This document shows positions 1 through 17,884 of a stretch of DNA of 64,000 nt, piece after piece. The notes under the pieces are model-generated. The model had not been told where the DNA came from. It made no database searches and saw only the letters and a list, made by a program, of their open reading frames with translations. This DNA is from Brassica napus. Its lineage: Eukaryota; Streptophyta; Magnoliopsida; Brassicales; Brassicaceae. The stretch is taken from NCBI RefSeq assembly GCF_020379485.1, contig NC_063449.1:35647473-35711472 (forward strand), read 5' to 3'. The translations under genes were made by a program, and so were the position numbers. Each line of letters starts with the position of its first letter. Positions within the stretch are counted from its first letter, which is position 1.

Positions 1-1015
1 GTGTACACATGGACACTATTATAGAAGTGAATCATTGTACATGATAGTAAATTTTGTGTCTTCACGTGAACATAATATGGTTGTACACATTTTGAAACTT
101 GCAAATTTATCCAATTTAGTTTGGTTGATGCGGAGACGAGAGGATTATAGACTAGTAAAAGTATAAATCGCATTTAAAATTTCCATATATACAATGTTGT
201 AATGATATATATGTGTACATCGTTTTACATATCCACATGTACAAAATGGTGTGTGCGAACTAGCTGTAAATTGGTTTACATATCCACATGTACAAATGGG
301 CGTTCAGCCTTTCTTCCTTACATATTATACACCCTCATGAATTCTTCATATTAAAATAACTCAATAATGAACATATCTACATGTTTGTTTACCAATATTG
401 ATATGTACATTTTACCATGGTGCAAAATTCAATTAGACATTTACGAATTTATAAAGAAATAAACTTGGTTTTGGATGGTTGTTTTCTTGTTATGTAGCGT
501 GTTGTACACTTGAGATGTTTTATGAACATCATGTTCGTGTACACCAAAGATGATGTACACCACCATCGGAGATGCACCTTCACATATCTCAAAAGATAGA
601 TCGTGTAATAGAAAATATTATTTCGTATATACATGTACAGTCTAATGGATAATGTACACTTTGATGATAGTGTATGAACATATTTCAAAAAAAGTTACAA
701 ATGTAGAAAATTTTTTGAAATGCATTACATCTTGGAATATTAAAAGTAGCCCAATAATGAGCATATCTACATGTTTGTTTACCAATATTGACATGTACAT
801 TTTACCATGGTGCAACATTTAATTAGACATTTACGAATTTATAAAGAAAGAAACTTGGTTTTGGATGGTTGTTTTCTTGTTATGTAGCGTGTTGTACACT
901 TGAGATGTTTTATGTACATCATGTTCGTGTACACCAAAGATGTTGTACACCAACATCGGAGATGCACCTTCACATATCTCTAAAGATAGATCGTGTAATA
1001 GAGAAAATGATTTCG
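1..1015. repeat. TGTACA-rich repeat block with a ~390-bp tandem duplication
   Basis: The block is crowded with the palindrome TGTACA and its extended form GTGTACAC. A unit beginning near 351 (words such as AATAATGAACATATC and CTTGGTTTTGGATGG) recurs near 741 with scattered differences, giving a direct repeat of period about 390. No convincing coding frame is present. The same word style returns at 9000-10080, so both blocks may belong to one older element interrupted by later insertions. Identity of the family is unknown to me. Confidence 0.7.
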
Positions 1016-1758
1016 TAAAAAAAAATTTGAAAAAATAAATTTAAGAAGCAGATTTCAGTTTTCTAAGAAATAGAGTATTTAGAAGGACGAAGGCGAAGGG
1101 GAACGGAAGAGGGACCCACTTTATTTTTCATGTATTTTAACCATTAAATATATAAATGAAATTTACTTTTTCCAATACTATAGATCTGGACCGTCGATGT
1201 TATAAACCATAAAGGATATCCAAGGGTTGTGAAACGAGACAGATATAAATCTTGTCATAAAAATCAAAAATAATTTGGGCCATTGAGAAGGGAGTGAGAT
1301 GTGCGGTTGAGATGTTTTCCCGCTAATATTACATTTAGTTAGTAACTAGGATAGTCAGATGTTAGCGAGTTAGTTTAGAAAAGGAAGAAACTTTTAGGAT
1401 AAAGTGTGCTAGTAGAAGAAACTGCCATAGAATGTTATAAATAACTTAAAACTGTCTTAGAGTGTAATTATTTCAAGAGTAATTTACACTGCAGAGCAGT
1501 TTTGAGTTTTTTTTTAATAGGATAAAACAGTTAATATTACCAAGGTAGTTTTTGTGTGAAAAGTCAAAAATTGCCTCTGGAAAATGGTAAATGGTCGCAT
1601 ATTGTTGGTTGGGACTTTATTCCTCTGGTTACATTTTGAATTTTAAAAATAACGGGGAGGGCCCGATGAGAATTGAACCTGTTTTTCTTTTTTAATTTAC
1701 CGGACGTGTAGAAATATTAATTCACTTCCCGTAACTTTTACCGAGATCCGATAGAGAA
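1016..1758. other. Non-coding stretch, nothing recognised
   Basis: AT-rich sequence with no long frame and no clear terminal repeats. A phrase near 1183-1200 about CCGTCGATGTTATAAA loosely resembles one near 10685 (CCGTTGATGTTAGATT), which would fit both being arms of one repeat, but the match is short. Confidence 0.4.
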
Positions 1759-1775
1759 GACTTATTCTTGGGTTC

Positions 1776-3122
1776 TGATATCTTGCATATTAACTTAATT
1801 TTAGCCTTTCACTCTTATGCATTTTGAGCATTTAGACTAAATATTAGGCATCTTTAGGTCCATATTGCATTCATTTGTCCTTATTAGGTGATGGAGTATG
1901 ATGTGGAGTGTTTTGGGATGTTTGGGAGCATTGTGATCCAAAAGGGGGTAAAAGATAAACATGGATGGAGGCCTTAAAGATGTCTTCTGTTGCTAAGATT
2001 CTGGGAACACATAGTAAATTGAGTTAGCTTTCCAATGGAAGTGGTTTCAAGTCATTTGGAGCTGTATTGGAGGAGTTACGATCAATTTACTGGAGGCATA
2101 TCAACCTTGGTCGAGGATTCTAGCCGGGTAGAACTGGCCGGGTAGCCTTACCCACTCGTTTTTATGAGATCTGGTCGAAAATAAAGTGTTTCCAAGGCCC
2201 TTTTGGTCTTTTCTCTTGATGTTTTGAGGGCTTCCAAGCCTCATATAAATACTTTTGTATCTCCCAATTTGGAACTTATCTCATTTTCTCTCAAGAACAC
2301 ACTTTGCCTCATTTTATAAAGCTTGAATCTTTTCATTAATCTATAAAAGTTCTTCATCTTATATCTTGTTTCTCCTTCTAATAAACATGATTAGCCTTGA
2401 ATCTCCCATAGATTTAAGGTTTTCTATGGAGATTAGTGAGTAGACACATTTTGGATTCATGGGTTAAGGTAGATTAGAGTGATTAAGTGTAGATCTACGG
2501 TGTTTTATTGTAGATCCTTCTTATTTCTTGTTTGTTGAGTGATCTCAATGCTATTTTAGAGTTGGCCTATCTAAGATAGATCTCTAGGCATTTCACGTCC
2601 GAGAGGTGTTCGATGAAATGCCTGAACCAACTCTTCAAGGCTTTTAGCTTGCTTTGCCAAAGAGATTTGATGTCAAAGGTGCTAGGATTGCTATTAGACT
2701 TGTTCTCCATGATTGCTCTAGTAATATTCAACCAAAGAGATTTGATGCTTGAGTTATTTTAGCAAATGAGCTTCCATCTTGAGAAAGAGTTTGCTTAGTG
2801 TTGTGTCTAGGCATAAGGTTGATAGATTGATTGAAAGTTGCCACCTTTAGATTGAACCTTGATCACTTTATATCAATTATCCTTACCCATGAATCTATCC
2901 TTAGCATTTGATTGAGTTCTTGTACTTGTTTCTTGATTGGATTTGAGATCACCTTGTTTATATTTCTAGGATCTTAGCTTGTTACAAATCATTCATCTTC
3001 TTGTTTGCTTAGATCAAGAAAGCTTGTGTATTCTTGGTGTATAAGTCTCTAGTTCTCTGTGGGTTCGACAATCTTTTATACTACATTGATTTGATCTTGG
3101 ACCCTTGAAAAGTCATGCATCA
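1776..3122 (+). repeat. 5' LTR of element 1
   Basis: Starts TGATATCTTGCAT and ends GCATCA directly before the primer binding site. It matches 6138-7482 almost throughout with scattered substitutions and small indels. Confidence 0.92.
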
Positions 3123-3124
3123 AA

Positions 3125-3145
3125 TTTGGCGCCGTTGCCGGAGAA
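3125..3145 (+). other. Primer binding site (tRNA-Asp type)
   Basis: TTGGCGCCGTTGCCGGAGAA follows the 5' LTR after a two- to three-base spacer. It matches the complement of a tRNA-Asp 3' end as used by Athila-type elements. Element 2 has GGGGAA where this copy has GGAGAA. Confidence 0.85.
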
Positions 3146-3261
3146 CTTGTAGATTTATCATTAGGATTTCAATCTTTCTTGAGACTAAACTTTATTTTCT
3201 TGCTTTGTTTTGCTTTTGTACATTTACTAACTTTCTATTCTAGATTTTCTGTTTTGTAGTG

Positions 3262-4224
3262 ATGGCTTCAAGCTACTTTGAGAGGCCACAAGAAGAGGAA
3301 GACACATTTGAAGATCACATTGAAGATGAGCCATATGTGAAGCCACCACAACCCTTTGATATACACATACTCACACCAGGCCAAAGAGTGGAGTTACATC
3401 GGCTTAACAGAATGAAAGAGTATTGGGGCAAGCCAATGAGACACCTAGCACAAATTGTTCGGATACACCTTATTAGGGATCGAGCAGAGTTTGAAGGAAG
3501 GGAGGTTACCCAGTATGAGTTTGATTCTACTTGTGCCTTTGATGAGGTAATGTATTGGGTTCCACCATCCCAGCTAGAAGGTACAAGCATTTCCACTTTA
3601 GAACTTAAACTTGAGGAAATTTGCTTGTCTTGTGGTGAGAATAATGCCCCTGATCTTGATTCTCTTTTCCTCATAAATGAATGTCTTGATCTGATATGTG
3701 AAACTAGGATACTAGATGACTTGAGAGTAGAAAAGCTTGCTAGAGATCATATTGAAGTTTGCTTTGTCAAGAACTATATTTGTGCTTCATTTGATCTTGA
3801 GTCCAACTTTTTGATGCTTGAGAATTCTAGACCTCTTATTGAACTTACTGATTTATGGGATGAAATTGATGTGGATAAGCTCTTGCTTGAGATAGAAATT
3901 AAAATCCCCATGCTGAAAATTATCATGAGAATGTGAACATTATGTTTTATTTGATTTATGGAGATAGAGTTGACTACTTTGTTAAAACTTCATTTGAGCC
4001 TGTAGTTGACTTTGTGTTTCCACCAAATGCTTTTGATTCTCATGATCATCTGAACCTCAAGGAACATTTCATAATTCATGTCATATCTTTAGTGAAGCTC
4101 TTTGAGAAAAAAATCTGTCTATTTTCTATGGACAGTAGTGTGCTCCTTTGCATACTTGGTTCCTTTTTCTTTTAGGAGAAGGACCAAAGGTGCATTGGCT
4201 CTGCCTTTTGATACCTATGATTAG
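3262..4224 (+). pseudogene. Orphan retrotransposon protein, frameshifted copy
   Basis: Begins ATGGCTTCAAGC and reads an acidic protein (MASSYFERPQEEE...) for about 224 codons, then leaves frame near 3895-3905. A small indel there replaces the run that reads GAGATAGAAAACCCCC in the sister copy at 31470-32423. The remainder (phrase VDYFVKTSFEPVVDF) continues in another frame and ends at a TAG near 4222. Over the shared part the two copies are clearly homologous with many conservative changes. I see no zinc knuckle, protease or polymerase motif and do not recognise the family. It could be a gag-like or env-region derivative of Athila. Confidence 0.75.
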
Positions 4225-4537
4225 CATGCACACAAAGTCAAGCTAGAGACTTAAAACAAGCTCACTTAGGAGGAAGTCTCATGTTTATCCATTGTATATA
4301 TTTCTTTATGTTTCCTTCTTTTTGGTTATTTAATAAGTATGGCTGAGGCTTTTCAGGATGAGTCTAGAGCCAATAAGAGAGGAAAGGCAGCCAGACATTG
4401 CTCCCTAGACACCACTGCCTCTTCCAACACTCCATCAGAGGTACTCCTTCACCTTAACCTTGTACATACAAGTTTATCTTGGCATTTAGCTTTCTTTTGG
4501 GTATCTCTCTCTTACTCAAACATAAACTGTGTGATTT

Positions 4538-4550
4538 AAGTGTGGGGGAG
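4538..4550 (+). other. Internal second polypurine-tract-like site
   Basis: AAGTGTGGGGGAG lies about 1.6 kb before the 3' LTR and resembles the true tract (GTGTGGAGGAGT, 6125-6137). Element 2 has an equivalent at 31132-31146 on its own strand, so the feature is shared by the family. The frame just before it (from 4339, MAEAFQDESRANKRGK...) is short and unrecognised. Confidence 0.6.
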
Positions 4551-5404
4551 GTACAAAGTATTTGATCATGTTTGCTTTGATAATTTTGAGTCTCATGCAT
4601 TGCATTGCATTATACATACATATATGCATAGAAAAACCAAAAAAATTGAGAATTTTGAAAAATACAAAAAGAATCATGTAGTTGCATCACTTGCATTCTT
4701 AGGATTGAGTCTAAAGCATATAGGTTGCATTCACTTGCATATGGAGCAGCAGTTGAATTGTAAAGAACACTTGTTTGCACTGAAATTGACACTCTAGCTA
4801 AACATATCAAGTAGCTTAGGCATCTCTTGAAATCCTTGCATGCTTCGAGCCTTGAAAACTCTTCTTGAAGCATGTTTTCTTGCTTGATATTGGCATTGTT
4901 CTTGAAACATGTTTGCTTGCTTGATATTGGCATTGTTCTTGAAACCAGCTCCAACCTGAATCTAGACTTGAATGAACTTAATCTCTCTTGCATATGGACA
5001 CTTGCATACTTAGTCATGGATCTCATACACATTTGGGTTATCTTATTCCATTTTACCGCTCTTTGTTAACCCAAATGGCACTCCATACCCTTGAACCCTA
5101 GCCATTCTTTTGAGACCAAACATTGATTTGCATGAGTGAGGCCTCTTTTGATAGCTTGTCATGTGCAAAATCTTGAGAGTATTGGAGGCGACATAGATTT
5201 GTTCTCATCTCTTGCTAGCATAGGAACCTCATTTGAGCTAGCATCTAGGATGGTGAGTGGGTTTATGTGCTCTAAAGGTTTAATGTCTTGGGTTTGGGAT
5301 GTGAGAAAGTTGAGAAAGATGAACGAGAGAGTGTAAAAGAAAAGGAAAAACCCTAGGGACCAAAAGAAAGAAAGAAAACTCTAGATTATGTCATTTGAGA
5401 CCTT

Positions 5405-5465
5405 TCCCCTATAAAAAAAAGGGAAAGAAAAGAAAAGAAAAAGAAAAGAAAAAGAAAAAGAAAGT
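5405..5465 (+). repeat. Purine-only A/G tract in element 1
   Basis: A long run of A and G with repeated GAAAAGAAAA units. The matching area of element 2 (30361-30461 on the opposite strand) holds T-runs and a TA repeat. Confidence 0.8.
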
Positions 5466-6124
5466 CTCAATAAGATAGTGGGGAAGGGCAAAGAAAAAGA
5501 GTTAGAGCTAAGAAGTGAAAAGAAGATCTCTAGTTGGTTGAGTCAAAATAAAAAGAGAGTTGTTCATTGGGTGAGTGATGTTAGTGGGTGTTATTGTTAT
5601 TTTGGGTGTTGGGTGATGTAATATGAGGATAGAACTTGGGATCACTTAAGCAAAAGGTAGAATGATGAGAATGGATCTATGTATACATGAATTGCTTCTA
5701 GTCTTAGATAAATTTTGCATAATGATCAAGCTCCTTGTTCTTGAGTGATAACCACCTTGAAATGATGCATTTAAACCCTCCTCTCATTCATATTAGACCA
5801 TTTGCTTACCTAGCCAAATGACTGAGATCATGTGCCCATTTGTGAGAATTCACCTTGTGTGTGTGTGTGTGTGTGAATCAATGTGAGAGCTGGTAAAGAG
5901 AGCATGTTGGCTGATAGGCATTGCATCTTGTGTAGAAGCATAAGAGTATTAATAGGCCTAGAGAAGTTAGAGTATAATAAGAGAGTGTGCTCATGCTATT
6001 TGCTATGTTTCTTTAGGATGTCAAGTTGAGTGCTATGAGTGTTTCTTTTGGTTATAAGCTCCCATCTTTATATCTCTCCCCCTTGAGTTTTTGAGAAAGT
6101 TTACTTGAGGATAAGTAAAAGACT

Positions 6125-6137
6125 AGTGTGGAGGAGT
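6125..6137 (+). other. Polypurine tract of element 1
   Basis: GTGTGGAGGAGT sits immediately before the TGATATC start of the 3' LTR, as expected for the plus-strand primer. Confidence 0.85.
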
Positions 6138-7482
6138 TGATATCTTGCATATTTACTTAATTTTAGCCTTTCACTCTTATGCATTTTGAGCATTTAGACT
6201 AAGTATTAGGCATCTTTAGGTCCGTATTGCATTCATTTGTCCTTATTAGGTGTTGGAGTATGATGTGGAGTGTTTTGGGATGTTTGGGAGCATTGTGATC
6301 CAAAAGGGGGTGAAAGATGAACATGGATGGAGGCCTTAAAGATGTCTTCTGTTGCTAAGATTCTGGGAAGACATAGGAAATTGAGTTAGTTTTCCAATGG
6401 AAGTGGTTTCAAGTCATTTGGAGCTGTATTGGAAGAGTTACGATCAATTTACTAGATGCATATCAACCTTGGTCGAGGATTCTAGCCGGGTAGAACTGGC
6501 TGGGTAGCCTTACCCACTCGTTTTTATGAGATCTGGTCGAAAATAAAGTGTTTCCAAGGCCCTTTGGTCTTTTCTCTTGATGTTTTGAGGGCTTCCAAGC
6601 CTCATATAAATACTTTTGTATCTCCCAATTTGGAACTTATCTCATTTTCTCTCAAAAACACATTTTGCTTCATTTTATAAAGCTTGAATCTTTTCATTAA
6701 TATAAGGAAGTTCTTCATCTTATATCTTGTTTCTCATTCTCATAAACATGATTAGTCTTGAATCTCCCATAAATTTAAGGTTTTCCATGTTGATTATTGA
6801 GTAGACACATTTTGGATTCATGGGTTAAGGTAGATTAGGGTGATTAAGCGTAGATCTAAGGTGTTTTATTGTAGATCCTTCTTATTTCTTGCTTGTTGAG
6901 TGATCACAATTCTATTTTAGAGTTGGCCTATCTAAGATAGATCTCTAAGTATTTCACGCCCGAGAGGTGTTCGATGAAATGTCTGAACCAACTTTTCAAG
7001 GCTTTTAGCTTGCTTTGCCAAAGAGATTTGATGTTAAAGGTGCTAGGATTGCTATTAGACTTGTTCTCCATGATTGCTCTAGTAATATTCAACCAAAGAG
7101 ATTTTATGCTTGAGTTATTTAGCAATTGAGCTTCCATCTTGAGAAAGAGTTTGCTTAGTGTTGTGTCTAGACATAAGGTTGATAGATTGATTGAAAGTTG
7201 CCACCTTTAGATTGAACCTTGATCACCTTATATCAATTATCCTTACCCATGAATCCATCCTTAGCATTTGATTGAGTTCTTGTACTTGTTTCTTGATTGG
7301 ATTTGAGATCACCTTGTTTATATTTCTAGGATCTTAGCTTGTTACAAATCATTCATCTTCTTGTTTGCTTAGATTAAGAAAGCTTGTGTATTCTTGGTGT
7401 ATAAATCTCTAGTTCTCTGTGGGTTCAACAATCTTTTATACTACATTGATTTGATCTTGGACCCTTGAAAAGTCCTGCATCA
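6138..7482 (+). repeat. 3' LTR of element 1
   Basis: Starts TGATATCTTGCAT, ends CTGCATCA, and is followed by the GGTTC target duplication. Confidence 0.92.
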
Positions 7483-8072
7483 GGTTCACCCCCTAGCAAC
7501 TAATAAAATTTCATTATTTTAAATTCGATATCTTTTAAAAAAAGAAAACAAAATATTGTCAAATTATATTATGTTTTTAATAAAAGGTAAAAAGAAATAA
7601 ATAAAAAATAGTAGGAATTAAAAAAATATATATTTTTAACGTCACCAGCAAAACACTAAACCCTAAAACCTAATTCTTAAACCAGAAATCATTGGATAAA
7701 CCCTAAACCCTTGGATAAATCCTAAACTCTAAAACAAAATCACTAAACACTCAAGGGTTTAGGGTTTAGGGTTTAGTGTTTTTTTTATTTAGAGTTTAGG
7801 ATTTATCCAAAGGTTTAGGGTTTACCCAAGGGTTTAGGATTTATGATTTAGATTTTATTGATTAGGATTTAGGGTTTAGTGTTTTGCTGGCGACGTTAAA
7901 AATATATTTTTTAAAAATTCTTTTTTCTGTAACTACTATTTTTTTTTTACTTTTTTTTTTAAAACATAATATAACTTGACAATATTTTGTTTCATTTTTT
8001 AAATGTTATCGAATTTGAAATAATGAAATTCTATTGGTTGATGAACCTTAGGGGTGAACCCAAGAATAACCA

Positions 8073-8345
8073 GAGAGACAACGAAGGAGAGAGGAGCGAT
8101 GACGGCGACATCTGAAGATTAAAATTCCGAGGGAGATTGTTTTACGAGCGATGAGTGACGACGGCGACGATGTCGAGGAGACGCAGCCGGCGTGGAAAGG
8201 AAAATGCTGACGGTTTGTTATGTGGCGGTTGTTTTTTTCTTTGATGTTGTTGTACCTTTTGCCTTTTTCTGATTAAGTTTGTTTTGCAGAGACAGTGGAG
8301 GTATAGGATGTAAAACATGGGCTACCGGAGAGAGAAATCCAAAAG
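8073..8345. other. Leader-like region before the DUF1985 relic
   Basis: G-rich, codon-like sequence with GACGACGGCGACGATG-type runs. Short frames only. It may be degraded 5' coding sequence of the neighbouring relic, but I cannot align it. Confidence 0.3.
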
Positions 8346-9030
8346 TTGACGAAGGAGAGAAAAAGCGGTGAAGGCGATTTACGGTGGAAAAAATTTCAGA
8401 GACGAGTTGCGATGGCTATGAGATGGAGTCGGCGTGGAAAGGAGATCGCCGAAGGTGAGTTTGCTGTTGTATTACCGATGGTTGATTTTTCGAGGAGTAA
8501 GAACCGATGCGAAATGGTGGAGGCGGAGGATATAAAAGAATTGCTGCCGGAGCGGCTTTTTGCAACTGACCGGTTCCTTAACAAGAGGGTTAATACAACC
8601 GTCGATTATCTTTTGAGGGTGAGAAACGCGCTTAACGATACACCAGAGATGGCAAAGTTGATAGGTTCTTGCTTTGGAGGGCTCTTCAAGTTGCCAGCAC
8701 AGAGGCTATTGATGGGGAGATTTGTTCATAGCATGATGACAAGGCAAGTCGTTTGTAAGAAAAAAATATGAGATGTGGCTGGTTTTTGGTAGGAAACCAT
8801 TACTGTTCCCATTGGTGGGGTTCGGAGAAGTGATGGGATTACCGTGTGGGGAGTTTGAAGATGGTTATAGCATCGATTTTCACCTATCCCATAAGGATGA
8901 AAACTATGAGTATTGGGATAGACTAATTGGGAGTGATATGTATGTAGCGGTGGTGGAGTCTGAAACGGAGATGTTCGGGTGGAGGAAACGGAGGTTGTGT
9001 CTGAAAATTATTGTAAACAGTGTATTCGTG
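8346..9030 (+). pseudogene. DUF1985 (Ulp1/MULE-associated) gene relic
   Basis: Two adjacent frames join into one DUF1985-like domain. The first (8346-8771) contains LPERLFATDRF, a region ending in IGSCFGGLFKLPAQ, and VCKKK. The second resumes at MWLVFGRKPLLF, FGEVMGLPCGEF and DGYSIDF. The break lies in a run of seven A residues near 8760-8767, where one extra base shifts the frame. DUF1985 is a plant domain of unknown function usually found N-terminal to Ulp1-type cysteine protease domains captured by Mutator-like transposons. No Ulp1 catalytic part follows here: the frame degenerates into TGTACA-rich repeats. It is therefore a truncated, frameshifted transposon-borne gene. Confidence 0.75.
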
Positions 9031-10080
9031 GAATGTGTACAAAGAAACAAGTGTACACATGTACGTTACACCCATGCTGTACACGCGTACGGAAGCTATG
9101 TTTGGGCTGGTAGACTTGTACCTAATAACCATTTTGTGCGTGTACGATAGATAAATGTGCGCTTGGATGGGCAATTTTGGATGACGTGAACGTTAATCAA
9201 ACCTAAGACTAAGAATTCTACAGCCAAGCCCCTTTACCATCACCCTTAATTATATGCATTCACATGAACATTATATTAATTGTACGTATGTGATTTTGTT
9301 ATGTAACGTTTAGTACATTTTGGATGTTTTTGGTAAGTTGTACGTATATAATTTTGTTTTTCTTGTTCTTAAGTAAACAAACTACGAGATACTAATGTTT
9401 TAAGTACACAAACTTTTATTGATTTGTGTTTTGTGTATGTACATTTTTTCGTGTACACAAGTACATTGGATGACCACGAGAATGTGTACATAATATTTAT
9501 GCAACGTACAATTATGGGTGTACACATGTACAATCTTTGGTGTACACATGTGCAGTATTATGTATTTTTGGTGTACATATGTACTTGAATCATGTCTCAC
9601 TGATAAGTCCAAACCTATAAGCTTAAGCATATCAAATTGAACAACCTTAATACATTTTAATGTCGAAATACATCAACTTTCGCGAATAGAACAACTTTAA
9701 AACCGAACATTAAATTAAAATGAAAAAGTGAAAGATGGACACTTAAAACTGGTGTCGAAAGACTTTCACCTTTCAATATAATAATGAGAAAAATATTCAT
9801 GCATACCTTTTGATCTTCTTGTATGAACTATTACAACTCAGAGACTATAGCTTTTGCATTTTTTATTATGTTCATTGTTCATGGCGTACATGTGTACAAA
9901 TGATGTCCACATGTACACAAAAGTTCGATATCCACATGTACAAGAGAATCATTGTCATTGTTTATAGCTAGTGTACTTTTGTTTCATTGTCATTGTACAC
10001 GAGAATCATTGTCATTGGTTATAGATATGAATCACTGTACACGAGAATCATTGTACACAAGAATCATTCTCATTGTTTAA
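9031..10080. repeat. Second TGTACA-rich repeat block
   Basis: Dense TGTACA, GTGTACAC and GTACAC words, including short near-tandem repeats around 9960-10070 (GAGAATCATTGTACAC and variants). No credible gene. It shares word style and phrases (CATGAACATTATATTAATTG versus GTGAACATAATATGGTTG) with 1-1015. Confidence 0.65.
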
Positions 10081-11322
10081 CCTCCTATCCACCTCTATCT
10101 CGTCCCTTAGATTACCTGTGGGAATCTAAAGATGAACATGAGGATGTAAATCAGAACGGAAAATAGTGGCGGAAATGCCCTAGAACGGTGGCAAAAATAC
10201 ACAAGACGTCGGAGAACAATGGTTGAGAACTGATAACGGTGGTGGAGACGGTGGAGAACGGTGGAGGAGACACCGGAGAAAACACCAGCGAAGAGAGCAA
10301 AGTATCACGCGTGGAGGCGAGGGAAGCACATGACGTTGCTTGTATCTATGCTGTCGTGTACGTCGATGTTGCCAACGTCTCCTTTTCATGTATCTTTATC
10401 ATCGTTTACATTTCTACTGTCATCTACGTCACTGTGGTGTCACGGTCGTCTACGTCACCGTTACCGTCGCCGTCGTGAATGGTGTCGTAGCCTTCGCCGT
10501 CGTCTACGTCACCGTTGATGTCTTCTACGTTATCACTACACCACCATCATCGAAGATTTGACTGGAGAATATGTTATGATTGAGATGAAAGATGATAAAA
10601 TCTGAGAAAATAAAGAGGTAAACATAAAGAATATGTGAAGATTGAGAAAGAAAATAAATTAAATTGTGTAGAAGATGCAATAAAACCGTTGATGTTAGAT
10701 TGACAAAAAAAATCCAACGGTTAGTGTGTAATGGTAGATATATGTCATGTCACACTTTGTCTATTAAATCTGAGCTGTTAGATCGTGAAACATATACATC
10801 AATGGCTGTGATAACATCCCACCTAATTTTGGTTTGTTTAGTTAAAGCATGACCAATTACAAACAAACTAGATAAGTTAATACAAGTGAGCTTTGTTAGA
10901 AAAAAAATCTGCTACGAGTATAAAGTCACCTATACTGATGTAAGAAACTCAAGCGGAAACATTTATAAAATCAGTAGTTATGCAGTGTGTGACTTAACAA
11001 TTCATTTAACATCCATGGTATCATTTAATATCAAAAATGGAAAACTCTGTTTGTGTCCATCAGGCGTTATTAACGAACAATCAAATTCGAATCAAGAATA
11101 CATTTTAAAATTTAAAATGTAACAAAAAATGCAAAGAAATCTAAACCCAACCAAAAAAGCGAATTCAAATGTACGATAATAATGTTCTAGAGTTTGCGTT
11201 GCCAACAAACGTTCCAGACCAGAAGTGGTAAAAAAAATTGAGAGAGAACCAAAGAACATAGAATTAACAAATTGAAAAGATATCATGCAAGAAAATAATA
11301 GGAGACGGACGCAAACGTTATT
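10081..11322. other. Intergenic; CG-rich patch, otherwise nothing recognised
   Basis: 10190-10560 is unusually CG-rich, with a degenerate short repeat (GTCTACGTCACCGT and relatives). This produces overlapping short frames on both strands that look like low-complexity artefacts. 10561-11322 is AT-rich and contains the 3' flank of SEC6, with no other feature seen. Confidence 0.5.

Positions 11323-17884
<6,562 letters not shown>

Larger units (their letters stand above)
1776..7482 (+). mobile_element. Pol-less Athila-like LTR retrotransposon, element 1
   Basis: Complete element bounded by TG...CA and a 5-bp target duplication GGTTC (1771-1775 and 7483-7487). LTRs lie at 1776-3122 and 6138-7482. 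The internal region is only about 3.0 kb. It has a tRNA-Asp-type primer binding site, a gene relic for an orphan protein, an internal copy of the polypurine tract, a purine-only tract near 5405-5465, a TG microsatellite near 5855, and the true polypurine tract before the 3' LTR. No gag zinc knuckle, protease, reverse transcriptase, RNase H or integrase frame is present, so it must have moved with enzymes from another element. The LTRs differ at scattered positions, so insertion is not very recent. Confidence 0.92.
1763..8072. mobile_element. Fold-back MITE with telomere-like repeats, split by an LTR retrotransposon
   Basis: The left tip (TTATTCTTGGGTTC, 1762-1775) and right tip (GGGTGAACCCAAGAATAA, ending near 8071) are inverted copies. 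The remainder of the left arm resumes at 7483 after the retrotransposon. The arms stay complementary inward: a segment ending in GCAAAACACTAAACCC near 7650 is mirrored by GGGTTTAGTGTTTTGC near 7875. The centre carries many CCCTAAA/TTTAGGG units in both orientations. Without the insertion the element is roughly 600 bp. No protein is encoded. A clean target duplication was not found, so the superfamily is unassigned. Confidence 0.75.

Noticed and set aside
1..1015. CRISPR-like or regularly spaced array
   Set aside because: Plant sequence; the TGTACA words are irregularly spaced and part of a 390-bp duplication.
7650..7900. True telomere or subtelomere
   Set aside because: CCCTAAA units occur in both orientations inside an inverted repeat and are short and degenerate; this is a MITE interior.
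10180..10561. Several short frames on both strands
   Set aside because: Produced by a CG-rich degenerate repeat; Arg/Val/Ser-biased and overlapping.
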